From assembly GCA_027621355.1 (NCBI GenBank), contig JAQCBZ010000003.1, positions 1 through 64,000 of the forward strand: DNA of 64,000 nucleotides, in the 5' to 3' direction. Below the pieces are notes generated by a model that worked only from the letters and a program-made list of their open reading frames with translations, did no database searches and was not told where the DNA came from. Origin of the DNA: Bacteroidota bacterium. Its GTDB lineage: Bacteria > Bacteroidota > Rhodothermia > Balneolales > Balneolaceae. Shown here in pieces: positions 24,418 through 33,443 of this stretch (position 1 is the first letter of the stretch; each line of letters starts with the position of its first letter). The translations under genes and the position numbers were made by a program.

Positions 24418-25662
24418 TTAAGGCTGGTATTTTTTGAAAATCAGAGCCGTATTGTGACCTCCAAATCCAAATGCATTATTCATTGCATACTGAACTTCTT
24501 TCACCACGGACTCATTAAATGTATAATTCAGGTCACATTCAGGATCAGGTTCACTGAAATTAATAGTCGGTGGTATGACATCATGGTACGTCGTTAAAAG
24601 TGCGGCAATCGATTCTATTGCACCCGCAGCTCCCAAAGTGTGACCCGTCATGGACTTGGTTGAGTTACAATGGATTGAGTACGCATGATCTCCAAAGACC
24701 GATTTGATCGATTTTGTTTCTGCTGCATCCCCTAGTTTTGTGGATGTACCATGCATATTAATATGATCGATCTTGGTAGGAGATATACCCGCCATCTCGC
24801 AGGCATTAGCCATCGCTAGCTTGACACCGTTGCCATCAGGATCGGGTGCCGAAACGTGATATGCATCCGCAGAAAATCCATAACCCACAATTTCGGCATA
24901 GATTCTTGCACCACGCGCTACAGCATGCTCAAGTGTCTCGAGAACCAGGATACCAGCTCCCTCGCCTAGGACAAATCCATCTCTTGTTGCATCAAAAGGC
25001 CTTGAAGCCGTTTCAGGAGAATCGTTGCGTGTAGAAAGTGCCTTCATTGCGTTGAATCCACCGATTCCGATAGGAACGACGGATGCATCCGCTCCACCTG
25101 CTACAGCAATATCTGATGTGCCAAAACGAACGGAATCGTAAGCCAGACCAATGTTATGAGACCCAGTTGCACAGGCTGATACAGCACAGAAATTAGGCCC
25201 TTTGAAACCGTATCGTATGGACACTTGCCCTGCCGCTATATCAGGGATCATCATAGGTACAAAAAAGGGTGAAATCCCTCGAGGCCCATGTTCATGCAAT
25301 CCAATGCAGTTTTCGTAATAGGTCTTCATTCCGCCAATGCCGGTCCCAATGATAACGGCTACGCGGTCCTTATTAATAGAATCAAGATCAAGTGATGCAT
25401 CATCAATCGCCTTGTCTGAGGCTACAATCGCATACTGAGTCGTGGGATCTAAGCGTCTAGCCTCTTTGCGATCAAAGTAATCCTCAGCAGCATAACCATC
25501 GATGAGGCCTGCTATTTTGGTTGCAAAGTCTGATGTGTCAAAACGATCATTCGTCTTGACGCCACTTTTACCCTCTACGAGACCGTTCCAAAACTCTGCA
25601 GCACTATTACCTACTGGAGTTAAGGCACCAAGGCCTGTAATAACTACACGCCGCTGGGTCAT
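24418..25662 (-). CDS. fabF: 3-oxoacyl-ACP synthase II
   Basis: FabF condenses malonyl-ACP with a growing acyl-ACP chain. At 414 residues it has the catalytic Cys in VSACATGSHNIG, the first His in NMHGTSTKLGD and the second in KSMTGHTLGAAGAIES, the Cys-His-His triad of KASII. The N-terminus RVVITGLGALTPVGNS is canonical. It follows acpP by 32 bp in the fatty acid cluster. Confidence 0.97.
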   Translation of the reverse strand: MTQRRVVITGLGALTPVGNSAAEFWNGLVEGKSGVKTNDRFDTSDFATKIAGLIDGYAAEDYFDRKEARRLDPTTQYAIVASDKAIDDASLDLDSINKDRVAVIIGTGIGGMKTYYENCIGLHEHGPRGISPFFVPMMIPDIAAGQVSIRYGFKGPNFCAVSACATGSHNIGLAYDSVRFGTSDIAVAGGADASVVPIGIGGFNAMKALSTRNDSPETASRPFDATRDGFVLGEGAGILVLETLEHAVARGARIYAEIVGYGFSADAYHVSAPDPDGNGVKLAMANACEMAGISPTKIDHINMHGTSTKLGDAAETKSIKSVFGDHAYSIHCNSTKSMTGHTLGAAGAIESIAALLTTYHDVIPPTINFSEPDPECDLNYTFNESVVKEVQYAMNNAFGFGGHNTALIFKKYQP

Positions 25663-25694
25663 CCTATCCTATCAATTAAAGATGTGTAAACAGC

Positions 25695-25931
25695 TTAGGC
25701 TGTCTTTTCCTGCAAATAGCTAATAACATCACCAACTGTGGCAATTTTTTCAGAATCTTCGTCTGGAATGCTGATATCAAATTCTTTCTCAAATTCCATG
25801 ATTAACTCTACTGTATCAAGAGAATCGGCTCCAAGATCATTGGTGAAATTTGCTTCAGCTGTTACTTCTGATTCGTCTACACCTAATTTATCAACAATGA
25901 TGCTAGTTACTTTTGATTGTACGTCAGACAT
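25695..25931 (-). CDS. acpP: Acyl carrier protein
   Basis: This 78-residue acidic protein carries the growing acyl chain on a phosphopantetheine arm. The attachment Ser lies in [12 protein letters not shown] start at ATG 25931 (MSDVQSKV); the open frame continues upstream to a TTG at 25958, but the added residues do not fit ACP. Between fabG and fabF, as usual. The 87-bp gap upstream is the largest inside the cluster and may hold a separate promoter, but I see no clear match. Confidence 0.97.
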   Translation of the reverse strand: MSDVQSKVTSIIVDKLGVDESEVTAEANFTNDLGADSLDTVELIMEFEKEFDISIPDEDSEKIATVGDVISYLQEKTA

Positions 25932-26018
25932 GAGAGAGTGGTTTAATTTGTTGGTCAAAGTGAAAAGATAAAAGGTTTCTTTATGATAAAATAATCTTGG
26001 TTGTCCTTGATAGATTCA

Positions 26019-26768
26019 TCACATCGCCATCCCACCATCCACACGGATCACTTCACCGGTGATGTATGAGCTTTGATTTGATGCAAGAAAAGAGACCAAA
26101 TTAGCAACGTCTTCTGCTGAGCCAGGCTCCCCCATTGGGATAGATGCTTTGATTGCGCTTAAGGTCTTCTCATCTAAAGATTCGGTCATATCGGTCGTAA
26201 TATATCCTGGTGCGATCACATTGGCTCGAATACCACGGCTTGCAAATTCTTTGGCGAAGCTTTTGGTGAAACCAATCATCCCCGCTTTGGACGCCGCATA
26301 ATTACTTTGCCCTGCATTACCCATTAAACCGATGATCGACCCTACGTTGATAACCGAGCCGCTTCGTTGTCTCATCATGGTTTTAGCAACCGCTTTACTA
26401 CCATTAAATACACTCTTGAGATTCGTTGTAAGCACTTGATCCCAATCATCTTCACTCATTCGAAGGATTAATTGGTCTCGTGTAATTCCAGCATTATTCA
26501 CAAGCACATCAATCTTCCCCCATGCCTCAACAACAGACTCTACCATTGCTTCTGCCTCTTCTAGTTTGGACGCATCGGATTGAAGTGCCATTGCCTTACT
26601 TCCCATTGACTCAATCTCTGCAACAACCTCTTGCGCAGGTCCTTTTGAAGATGCATATGTAATGGCTACATGGGCTCCTTGCTTTGCAAGATGAATCGCA
26701 ATGGCTCTACCAATACCCCGACTTCCACCTGTTACTATACATACAAAATCAGCTAATGGTTTACTCAT
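26019..26768 (-). CDS. fabG: 3-oxoacyl-ACP reductase
   Basis: FabG reduces 3-oxoacyl-ACP with NADPH. The 249-residue SDR has TGGSRGIGRAIA, NNAG, the catalytic Ser (in VINVGSIIG) and Tyr-Lys (YAASKAG), and ends with the IRVDGGMAM typical of FabG. The true start is ATG 26768, overlapping the fabD stop as ATGA; an upstream in-frame extension to 26891 lies inside fabD and has no support. Confidence 0.97.
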   Translation of the reverse strand: MSKPLADFVCIVTGGSRGIGRAIAIHLAKQGAHVAITYASSKGPAQEVVAEIESMGSKAMALQSDASKLEEAEAMVESVVEAWGKIDVLVNNAGITRDQLILRMSEDDWDQVLTTNLKSVFNGSKAVAKTMMRQRSGSVINVGSIIGLMGNAGQSNYAASKAGMIGFTKSFAKEFASRGIRANVIAPGYITTDMTESLDEKTLSAIKASIPMGEPGSAEDVANLVSFLASNQSSYITGEVIRVDGGMAM

Positions 26769-27652
26769 AATGCGTCGATTGTTGTTTCTGGATATGATCG
26801 TTTCCACATTTTCTGAAGGACAACACCTGGGCCACATTCTGTAATGGAATCCACACCAAGGCCATGCATAGCTTCCATGGTCTGTGTCCACCGAACGGAC
26901 CCCGTTAATTGGGATAGAAGATTGGCTTTTAACTCCTCTGGATCTCGACTTGCTGTTGCTGTTACATTGCTAAACACATCCATGTTGGCAGGCCTGAACA
27001 CCACCTCATCCATTGCCGTTGCAAGTTCAACCTCAGCAGATTGCATGAGTGGTGAATGAAACGCACCACCAACGGTCAACTCTTTGACCATTTTTGCACC
27101 TTCAGTTTGTAGAAGCTCCATCGCTTCATGAACAGCTGAGATGTGACCAGACAAGACAATCTGTCCTGTTGAATTATAATTCGCAGGCACAACATGATGG
27201 TTATCTCGAGAAATACGCATGCAAATCGATTCCACAATCTCATCATCAAGTCCTAAAACAGCTGCCATCGTACCTGGTTGATTTTCACCGGCTTGCTGCA
27301 TGAGTTCTCCACGTTTTTTTACGAGGTAGAGCGCCTCTTCAAATGACAAAACATCTGCTACAACCAGAGATCCATATTCACCAAGGCTATGACCCGCTGT
27401 GACGCTAAAGAACCCATGATCAGGTTGATGTTCTCGCCACAATGCCATTGAGTGGACAAAAATTGCCGGCTGCGTCCATTTAGTCTGAGTCAAGACATCC
27501 ATGGGTCCTTCCAACATTACAGGAAGTAATTGCCCATCAAAGATTTCATCGGCTTGTCTTAGTAGATCCGCGCCCGCTCCATTTAATTCCAGGAGTTCTT
27601 GCCCCATGCCCACTTTTTGAGATCCTTGGCCAGGAAATAAAACAGCTTTCAC
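26765..27652 (-). CDS. fabD: Malonyl-CoA:ACP transacylase
   Basis: FabD moves malonyl groups from CoA to ACP. The 295-residue protein has LFPGQGSQ, the catalytic Ser in AGHSLGEYG and GAFHSPLMQ with the catalytic His. The start is a GTG at 27652: GGGAGGAG precedes it by about 7 nt and it shares one base with the fabH stop (TAGTG). The longer frame to 27679 would begin inside fabH before this ribosome binding site. It overlaps fabG by 4 bp. Confidence 0.95.
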   Translation of the reverse strand: MKAVLFPGQGSQKVGMGQELLELNGAGADLLRQADEIFDGQLLPVMLEGPMDVLTQTKWTQPAIFVHSMALWREHQPDHGFFSVTAGHSLGEYGSLVVADVLSFEEALYLVKKRGELMQQAGENQPGTMAAVLGLDDEIVESICMRISRDNHHVVPANYNSTGQIVLSGHISAVHEAMELLQTEGAKMVKELTVGGAFHSPLMQSAEVELATAMDEVVFRPANMDVFSNVTATASRDPEELKANLLSQLTGSVRWTQTMEAMHGLGVDSITECGPGVVLQKMWKRSYPETTIDAL

Positions 27653-28656
27653 TACTTCGCTCCTCCCCACGTTAACCACGTGGCACCCCAGGTTAGTCCC
27701 CCTCCAAATGCGGTCAAAATCAACTCATCACCCTTTTGAAGCTGATCTTTCCAGTCATAGAGGCATAATGGGATGGTCGCAGCGGTCGTATTGCCATACT
27801 TGTCAATATTCATCATCACTTGATCCATCGAAACACCCATACGATTCGCAGTTGCTTCTATGATTCTAGAGTTTGCCTGATGAGGCACAAGCCATGCTAT
27901 GTCTTCAGCAGAAAGTTTATTTTTTTTCATAATCTCCTCTGCTACTCCTGCCATGCCTTCTGTAGCACGCTTGAAGATGGCACGACCATCTTGACGGATA
28001 AAGTGTTTGCGTTGCTCAACACTCTCCTTTGAGGCTGGCTCTCGACTTCCACCTGCCTCTTGTACCAGATAGAGATCTTCATCACCGTCGGTGTAGTGGA
28101 TAAAATCACGGAACCCATGATCTTCTTCAGTGGCTTGCAGGACTACAGCCCCTGCCCCATCACCAAAAAGGATGCACGTATTACGGTCTGTGTAGTCTAC
28201 AATCGAGCTCATTTTGTCGGTACCAATGACCAAGATTGTGTCAACTCTTCCAGACTCAATCATCATAGCAGCCGTTGAGAGTGTGTATAGAAACCCTGAA
28301 CAAGCAGCCGATACGTCAAAACCGAAGGCTCCCTTAGCACCCAACGATTTCTGAATTAAGGCAGAAGTGGCAGGAAACATATAATCTGGTGTTACTGTAG
28401 CAACCAGAATCGCATCTACGTCAGATGCATCAACACTAGCACTATTTAGTGCTTCTATTGCTGCTTGAGTTCCCATATGAGCTGCAGCCTTGTCGGGATC
28501 CTTCTCAATTCTGCGCTCGCTGATGCCAGTTCTAGTGCGTATCCACTCATCATTGGTCTCAACGAGTTTCTCAAGATCGGCATTCGTGAGGATGTGTTCG
28601 GGAATGTAATGACCAATGCCAGTAATGGTGGCCTTTCGTTGATTAGAACGAGCCAT
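27652..28656 (-). CDS. fabH: 3-oxoacyl-ACP synthase III
   Basis: FabH starts fatty acid synthesis by condensing acetyl-CoA (or a branched acyl-CoA) with malonyl-ACP. The 334-residue protein has the catalytic Cys in VSAACSGFLY, His in PHQANSRII and an Asn in the late segment around YGNTTAATIP. The N-terminus carries ITGIGHYIPE. It is separated by 5 bp from plsX and tightly coupled to fabD. Confidence 0.97.
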   Translation of the reverse strand: MARSNQRKATITGIGHYIPEHILTNADLEKLVETNDEWIRTRTGISERRIEKDPDKAAAHMGTQAAIEALNSASVDASDVDAILVATVTPDYMFPATSALIQKSLGAKGAFGFDVSAACSGFLYTLSTAAMMIESGRVDTILVIGTDKMSSIVDYTDRNTCILFGDGAGAVVLQATEEDHGFRDFIHYTDGDEDLYLVQEAGGSREPASKESVEQRKHFIRQDGRAIFKRATEGMAGVAEEIMKKNKLSAEDIAWLVPHQANSRIIEATANRMGVSMDQVMMNIDKYGNTTAATIPLCLYDWKDQLQKGDELILTAFGGGLTWGATWLTWGGAK

Positions 28657-28661
28657 AAGGG

Positions 28662-29657
28662 TTAGTTAAGTGAGGTGAGAATACGTTGATTCAGCTCTAC
28701 TTCTACGCAATGCATTGCATTACTAATCATGTTAAAGATGGCCTTTGGTGTACTTCCACCGTGACCAACCATACTAATTCCATCTACTCCAAGAAATGGC
28801 ATTCCTCCAACATTCTCATAATTGAAGGGTTGCATGGCTTCCTTGAAGACCTCTGCAACCAAGGCTTGTTGTGCTGGATCAAGGTTTTTTTCTTTCATTG
28901 TTTTGCCAAGTAATAGAGAAAGAACGTCTGGGATGGATTCACCAAATTTTAACAGAAGATTCCCCACGAGTCCATTACATAGAAAAACATCCGCTTTTCC
29001 TGTGAGTATATCACGCCCCTCTATGTTGCCTGTGAACTCAGACAAACCCTGAAGCGCATTATAGGCCTCAATGAGCATCTCTGTCCCCTTTTCTGCTTCT
29101 TCACCTACATTTAGAAGTCCAACTTTGGGATGTTCAATACCCATCAGGTGTTCCGCATAAATCCGTCCCATTTTGGCAAATTGGACATAATGCTCTGCAC
29201 GAAGTTCAAGATTTGCCCCTGCATCAAGCAGAAGCCTAAAGCCTTTAATCGTGGGGTAAACGGTCCCAATGGTAGGTCTCGCAACCCCTTCGAGCTTCCC
29301 AAGGATAAACATTGAGGCAGCCAGCAAGGCACCCGTGTTACCGGCACTTACAAACGCTTGAGCATGTCCCTTTTTTACGAGCCCATTGCCAAGTGCGATG
29401 GATGAATGTGGTTTTGTCTTTAGTGCAGCAGATGGCGCATCTTCCATACCTACAATTTCAGGTGCGTCATGAATCACACATCGAGAGAGGTCTAATCCTT
29501 GTGATTGAGCTTCTTCTCGAATGAGGCTTTCAGGGCCCAAGAGATGTAGAATTAGATGCGAGTGCGCCGCTAATGCAAGCTTTGCTCCTGCTATTGGGTT
29601 TTCTGGGAAGTGATCCCCACCAACAACATCTACGGCAACATGAAGTGACGTAGCCAT
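28662..29657 (-). CDS. plsX: Phosphate acyltransferase PlsX
   Basis: PlsX converts acyl-ACP to acyl-phosphate, the donor for phospholipid synthesis. The 331-residue protein has DVVGGDHFPEN at the start (commonly DxMGGDxAP), FVSAGNTGALLA and LLNVGEEAEKGT, and ends with a helical C-terminus. It is placed between rpmF and fabH, the usual order. Confidence 0.96.
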   Translation of the reverse strand: MATSLHVAVDVVGGDHFPENPIAGAKLALAAHSHLILHLLGPESLIREEAQSQGLDLSRCVIHDAPEIVGMEDAPSAALKTKPHSSIALGNGLVKKGHAQAFVSAGNTGALLAASMFILGKLEGVARPTIGTVYPTIKGFRLLLDAGANLELRAEHYVQFAKMGRIYAEHLMGIEHPKVGLLNVGEEAEKGTEMLIEAYNALQGLSEFTGNIEGRDILTGKADVFLCNGLVGNLLLKFGESIPDVLSLLLGKTMKEKNLDPAQQALVAEVFKEAMQPFNYENVGGMPFLGVDGISMVGHGGSTPKAIFNMISNAMHCVEVELNQRILTSLN

Positions 29658-29666
29658 CAGAGTCCG

Positions 29667-29855
29667 TTAGGCTTGTGTCGCGCCAATATTTAGGACTTTA
29701 CGCCCTCTGTACATGCCACAAGACATGCATACGTGATGGTACCTGTGCTTGCTTCCACAGTTTGGACAGGTAACCAATGTAATTTCCTCGATTCCATGAT
29801 GGGATCTTCGGAGATTTCGACGAGCTTTGGACGTTTTTCGTTTTGGATGTGCCAT
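29667..29855 (-). CDS. rpmF: 50S ribosomal protein L32
   Basis: This 62-residue basic protein has MAHPKRKTSKAR at its start and two Cys pairs (CPNCG and CMSCG) for a zinc ribbon, as in the zinc-binding form of L32. It precedes plsX by 9 bp and follows yceD by 7 bp, the widely conserved yceD-rpmF-plsX order. Confidence 0.97.
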   Translation of the reverse strand: MAHPKRKTSKARRNLRRSHHGIEEITLVTCPNCGSKHRYHHVCMSCGMYRGRKVLNIGATQA

Positions 29856-29862
29856 TGTTATG

Positions 29863-30372
29863 TCACTTAAGATGTTTTAATGCCTGCCAGCGAGGATCCA
29901 CAGATGTTTCCAACTCTGTATCACCAAACGTTTGTGTTGAAAATGGTTTAATCTGTCCGTTTTCATCGATAAAATCTGGGTGAAGAGGGCGTATCGGCAA
30001 TTCCAAAACAATGGAATCTCTGACCTCAGCATCTAGATTAACGGGATCATCAGGATTCGGAAAAGGCTTCTTCCCACCCGAGTAATCTATCTCTTCATGT
30101 GTAAACTCCGAAGAGTACGTCACATGATAGGATGACTCAACTGACGTTTCAAACCATTTCAAAGAACGTTGACATTGGCGTTTCACCACTGCATTGACTG
30201 AAAATGACACATCCACAAACCACTGAGTCTTATGGAAATGAAACTCTACACTCGCTTCAAGTAACGCATTCTCACCAAGATCAAGCTCACCTGGACCCAG
30301 AGAAACCTCTTTAGAGGATTTCCCATCAGGTAGATCTTGGATCATGAAAGAGAGTTTGCCGTTTCCAGCCAT
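29863..30372 (-). CDS. YceD/DUF177 family protein
   Basis: The 169-residue protein matches the YceD family: a strand-rich N-terminal half, a CQRSL segment after VVKRQ and an acidic C-terminal half ending in the helix DPRWQALKHLK. YceD proteins are linked to 23S rRNA or L32-related ribosome metabolism in some bacteria; here the link is mainly positional, next to rpmF. A promoter candidate ends 6 bp before ATG 30372, so the message may be leaderless; a later Met at 30345 is the alternative start. Confidence 0.85.
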   Translation of the reverse strand: MAGNGKLSFMIQDLPDGKSSKEVSLGPGELDLGENALLEASVEFHFHKTQWFVDVSFSVNAVVKRQCQRSLKWFETSVESSYHVTYSSEFTHEEIDYSGGKKPFPNPDDPVNLDAEVRDSIVLELPIRPLHPDFIDENGQIKPFSTQTFGDTELETSVDPRWQALKHLK

Positions 30373-30378
30373 AGCCTA

Positions 30379-30409
30379 TAAAGTTACGAAAACACCTTGG
30401 CTAGAACAA
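30379..30409 (-). promoter_or_regulatory. Candidate promoter for the yceD-rpmF-plsX-fab operon
   Basis: TTG (30409-30407), a 20-bp spacer and TAACTTTA (30386-30379) fit in the 37-bp gap between the dNK stop and yceD. The box ends 6 bp before the ATG, so the transcript would have almost no leader. Confidence 0.5.
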
Positions 30410-31042
30410 TCAATCTTCAAATAAGCCGTGAAGTCGTTTATCAATCAATGAAACAACCATACCTAGATCTTCATCATTACCCACAAAGTCCAAGTCATCG
30501 GTATCGATAATGAGTTTTTGATGTGGATATCGCTGCACCCAATCCTCATAGTACTCATTTAAACGCTCTAAATAATCAATACGGATGGTGTTTTCGTAAT
30601 CCCTTCCCCTCTTTTGAATCTGTTTGACAAGGGTTGGGACTTGTGCTCTTAGATATATCAAGAGCGTTGGTGGGGTGATAAATGGCTCCATGGACTGGAA
30701 TAACTTAGAATAGTTCTGAAAGTCTCTATCCGACATCAACCCCATGTCATTCAAGTTTTTAGCGAATATTTCAACATCCTCATAAATGGTGCGATCCTGA
30801 ATGATCCCTGAATTCTTGGAGAGCATTTCTTGATGATGATCAAATCGTTTGGACAAAAAATAGATCTGCAGATTGAAGGACCATCTGCGCATATCCTCAT
30901 AAAAATCTGACAAGTAGGGATTTCCATCGACGTTTTCAAAGAAAGCCTGCCATTTGTAATGGCTTGAAAGAAACTCGGTTAGAGTCGTCTTACCAGCTCC
31001 AATGTTACCCGCGATTGCAATAAATGAATGTTTTTTAGCCAA
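30410..31042 (-). CDS. Deoxynucleoside kinase
   Basis: The 210-residue protein matches bacterial deoxyadenosine/deoxyguanosine-type kinases: P-loop AIAGNIGAGKTTL, a Glu in FFENVDGNPYL, the DRTIYED segment with catalytic Asp-Arg, and the lid-like RGRDYE. It phosphorylates salvaged deoxynucleosides in the cytoplasm. The start is a TTG at 31042; no in-frame ATG occurs before the P-loop. It sits 24 bp after pgi. Confidence 0.9.
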   Translation of the reverse strand: MAKKHSFIAIAGNIGAGKTTLTEFLSSHYKWQAFFENVDGNPYLSDFYEDMRRWSFNLQIYFLSKRFDHHQEMLSKNSGIIQDRTIYEDVEIFAKNLNDMGLMSDRDFQNYSKLFQSMEPFITPPTLLIYLRAQVPTLVKQIQKRGRDYENTIRIDYLERLNEYYEDWVQRYPHQKLIIDTDDLDFVGNDEDLGMVVSLIDKRLHGLFED

Positions 31043-31066
31043 AAAACTCTGCCTGATCGTTGCGAA

Positions 31067-32356
31067 TTATCCTCGTAAGATAGTAAGCATTTCTTTTTTA
31101 TAAGCCTCAACACCAGGTTGATTGTACGCATGGATACCCATCAGGTCGCCCATCACTGCCGTTGCAATCATGTAGAAAGCAAAAAATGCACCTATTGAAG
31201 CCTCTGTAGAGTCCTGAAGTTTTACCTCAATCACTGGGATTCCATCTTCGTAATGAGCCTTGATGGTGCCCTTTTTGGCACTTTCATTAACCCATGATAA
31301 TGGTTTGTGGGCTAGATCTTCGAATCCATCCTCTTGATCATCACTAGGGATCTCAAGTTCGGCCGGTCGATTCTCTAATGATATGATTGTCTCAAAGAGG
31401 ATTCTTGGCCCATCCTGAACCCACTGCCCCAAAGAGTGCAAGTCTCGGGAATAAAAAGCACTTGTGGGAAAAAGACCCATTGAGTCTTTTCCTTCGGATT
31501 CACCCTGAAGTTGCTGGACCCAATCAATAAGCCCCTTGCATTCTTGATCAAACGTTGATAGACACTCAATAGAGTACCCTTTATCCATAAACCATTTTCG
31601 AAAGGACGCCAAGGTGAGCACATCCACTGGGTCTTGTTGGATCCGTTTGACTTGCTCCCAAGCACCCCCCATTAGTTGTTGAATATCAAGTCCGGCAACC
31701 GCAATGGGTAATAGTCCTACGGGTGATAATACCGAAAATCTTCCCCCAACATCGTCAGGTACTTCAAATGTGTCATAGCCCGCTACTTGAGCAAGGGTTC
31801 TTAGGGACCCAGAATTTGAGGATGTGATTGCCACAATACGATCTTTAGCCTCATCAGCATGGTGCTTTTTGAGCCATGCCCTAAGAATCCGAAAAGTAAC
31901 CCCCGTCTCTACTGTAGATCCTGACTTCGAAATCACGATGATTGACACCCTTTTTTGGGTCCCATCGTGCTTTGGTGCCTCTAATTCCGTCATTAAGTCC
32001 TTGAGCTCAGAGGCCCCAAGATGTGTCCCTACAAATCGCACTTCAGGAGCATGCTGCTTTGCTTCATAGCGCAACGACGCAGTCATTGTAGCGGCTGCCC
32101 CCAAATAACTCCCTCCAATCCCAATGCATAGAACAAAATCGGAAATCGACTGTAATTGGGCCGCCTTACGTTCAATACTCGCAAGTTCGTCTATGTTTGA
32201 GTCTAATTGCAATATATCAAGCCAGCCTAACCACTCACTACCTTGCACATTCTTATCAAAAAGATTTTGAAGGCTTTGTTGCGCTTGAGTGAGATCTACA
32301 TGTTGCTTATCCATCCCTAGAATGGATGATGGAGCATGAACGTCAACCTTAATCAT
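31067..32356 (-). CDS. pgi: Glucose-6-phosphate isomerase
   Basis: PGI interconverts glucose-6-phosphate and fructose-6-phosphate. The 429-residue length is that of the shorter Bacillus-type enzymes. Sugar-phosphate motifs are clear: CIGIGGSYLGA, VISKSGSTVET and FSVLSPVGLLPIA. The C-terminus ends in a helix (HAYNQPGVEAYKKEML) typical of PGI. It overlaps pfkA by 4 bp, so both steps of upper glycolysis are coupled. Confidence 0.96.
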   Translation of the reverse strand: MIKVDVHAPSSILGMDKQHVDLTQAQQSLQNLFDKNVQGSEWLGWLDILQLDSNIDELASIERKAAQLQSISDFVLCIGIGGSYLGAAATMTASLRYEAKQHAPEVRFVGTHLGASELKDLMTELEAPKHDGTQKRVSIIVISKSGSTVETGVTFRILRAWLKKHHADEAKDRIVAITSSNSGSLRTLAQVAGYDTFEVPDDVGGRFSVLSPVGLLPIAVAGLDIQQLMGGAWEQVKRIQQDPVDVLTLASFRKWFMDKGYSIECLSTFDQECKGLIDWVQQLQGESEGKDSMGLFPTSAFYSRDLHSLGQWVQDGPRILFETIISLENRPAELEIPSDDQEDGFEDLAHKPLSWVNESAKKGTIKAHYEDGIPVIEVKLQDSTEASIGAFFAFYMIATAVMGDLMGIHAYNQPGVEAYKKEMLTILRG

Positions 32357-33321
32357 CTCAAAATTTTCGCTAATTCTACGAGCTCGTAATTGATGTCTTT
32401 CTTTTTGGCAACAGCGCTCTTCAATGGCGTTAATTGGGTTCGTTTATTCACAATACCCACCATCACACTAGTATGTCCGTCCACGATGGCTTTGACCGCT
32501 TCCGAGCCTAATCGACTTGCTAAAACCCGATCTCGAGCTGTTGGAGAGCCACCTCGCTGAATATGTCCTAAAATGGTCACTCTCATTTCATACTGATTAA
32601 AATCATCTTTGAGCTTTTCGGCTAGTTTAAGCGCGCCACCTGTCTCATCCCCTTCCGCGACAATAACGAGACTACTCCGTTTTTGCTCACGCAGAATACC
32701 TTTTAAGGAAGCCCTAATTTCATCCACATCTAGAAGGGATTCTGGCAGTAGAATCAATTCTGCACCAATAGAAATGCCCGTCTCCAAGGCAATAAAGCCA
32801 GCGTCACGCCCCATCACCTCTACCAAAAACAAGCGATCATGTGCATCTGCTGTGTCTCTGATCTTATCAATGGCTTGCATCGCTGTGTTAAGTGCCGAAT
32901 CATACCCTATGGTGTCGTCTGTACCCGCCAAGTCATTATCTATCGTAGCAGGAACACCCACAACGGGAACACCAAACTCTGTAGCAAAAATGGATGCGCC
33001 TGTAAACGTCCCATCTCCTCCAATAGCAATGAGGCCATCCAATCCCTTTTTTTGCATGTGGTGATACGCCTTCTCTCGCCCTTCCTTAGTGCGAAACTCT
33101 TCAGAACGTGCCGATTTTAAAATAGTACCACCTCGTTGTATGATATTGGATGCAGAACTGGTGGTAAAATCGACAAAGTCACCCTCTATAAGTCCTTGGT
33201 ATCCATATGAGACGCCAACAACATCCACATCAAGTGAGGTGGCAGTGCGGATAACGGCCCGGACAGCAGCATTCATCCCAGGGGCATCTCCACCACTTGT
33301 GAGAACCGCAATTTTTTTCAT
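32353..33321 (-). CDS. pfkA: ATP-dependent 6-phosphofructokinase
   Basis: PfkA phosphorylates fructose-6-phosphate. At 322 residues it has TSGGDAPGMNAAVRA, IGGDGTFTGA (Gly after GGDG favours ATP rather than PPi), PATIDNDL, the catalytic TIGYDSAL and EVMGRDAGF, and GHIQRGGSP. It is first of the pfkA-pgi-dNK run, behind a candidate promoter at 33362-33392. Confidence 0.97.
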   Translation of the reverse strand: MKKIAVLTSGGDAPGMNAAVRAVIRTATSLDVDVVGVSYGYQGLIEGDFVDFTTSSASNIIQRGGTILKSARSEEFRTKEGREKAYHHMQKKGLDGLIAIGGDGTFTGASIFATEFGVPVVGVPATIDNDLAGTDDTIGYDSALNTAMQAIDKIRDTADAHDRLFLVEVMGRDAGFIALETGISIGAELILLPESLLDVDEIRASLKGILREQKRSSLVIVAEGDETGGALKLAEKLKDDFNQYEMRVTILGHIQRGGSPTARDRVLASRLGSEAVKAIVDGHTSVMVGIVNKRTQLTPLKSAVAKKKDINYELVELAKILR

Positions 33322-33361
33322 GAAAGCAGAAGAGTTAGTCTGTATAAAATGATAAGTTCAT

Positions 33362-33392
33362 AACATAGCACCTCAAAAGAACGGGTGCAACA
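33362..33392 (-). promoter_or_regulatory. Candidate promoter for pfkA-pgi
   Basis: TTG (33392-33390), a 20-bp spacer and TATGTTAT (33369-33362) lie in the divergent gap between pfkA and the polyprenyl synthase. The predicted leader is about 36 nt. Confidence 0.42.
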
Positions 33393-33443
33393 GTTTCCCC
33401 ATTTCTTAATTCCTTTCGTTCCAACGTTAAGCGTCTCCTTCGT

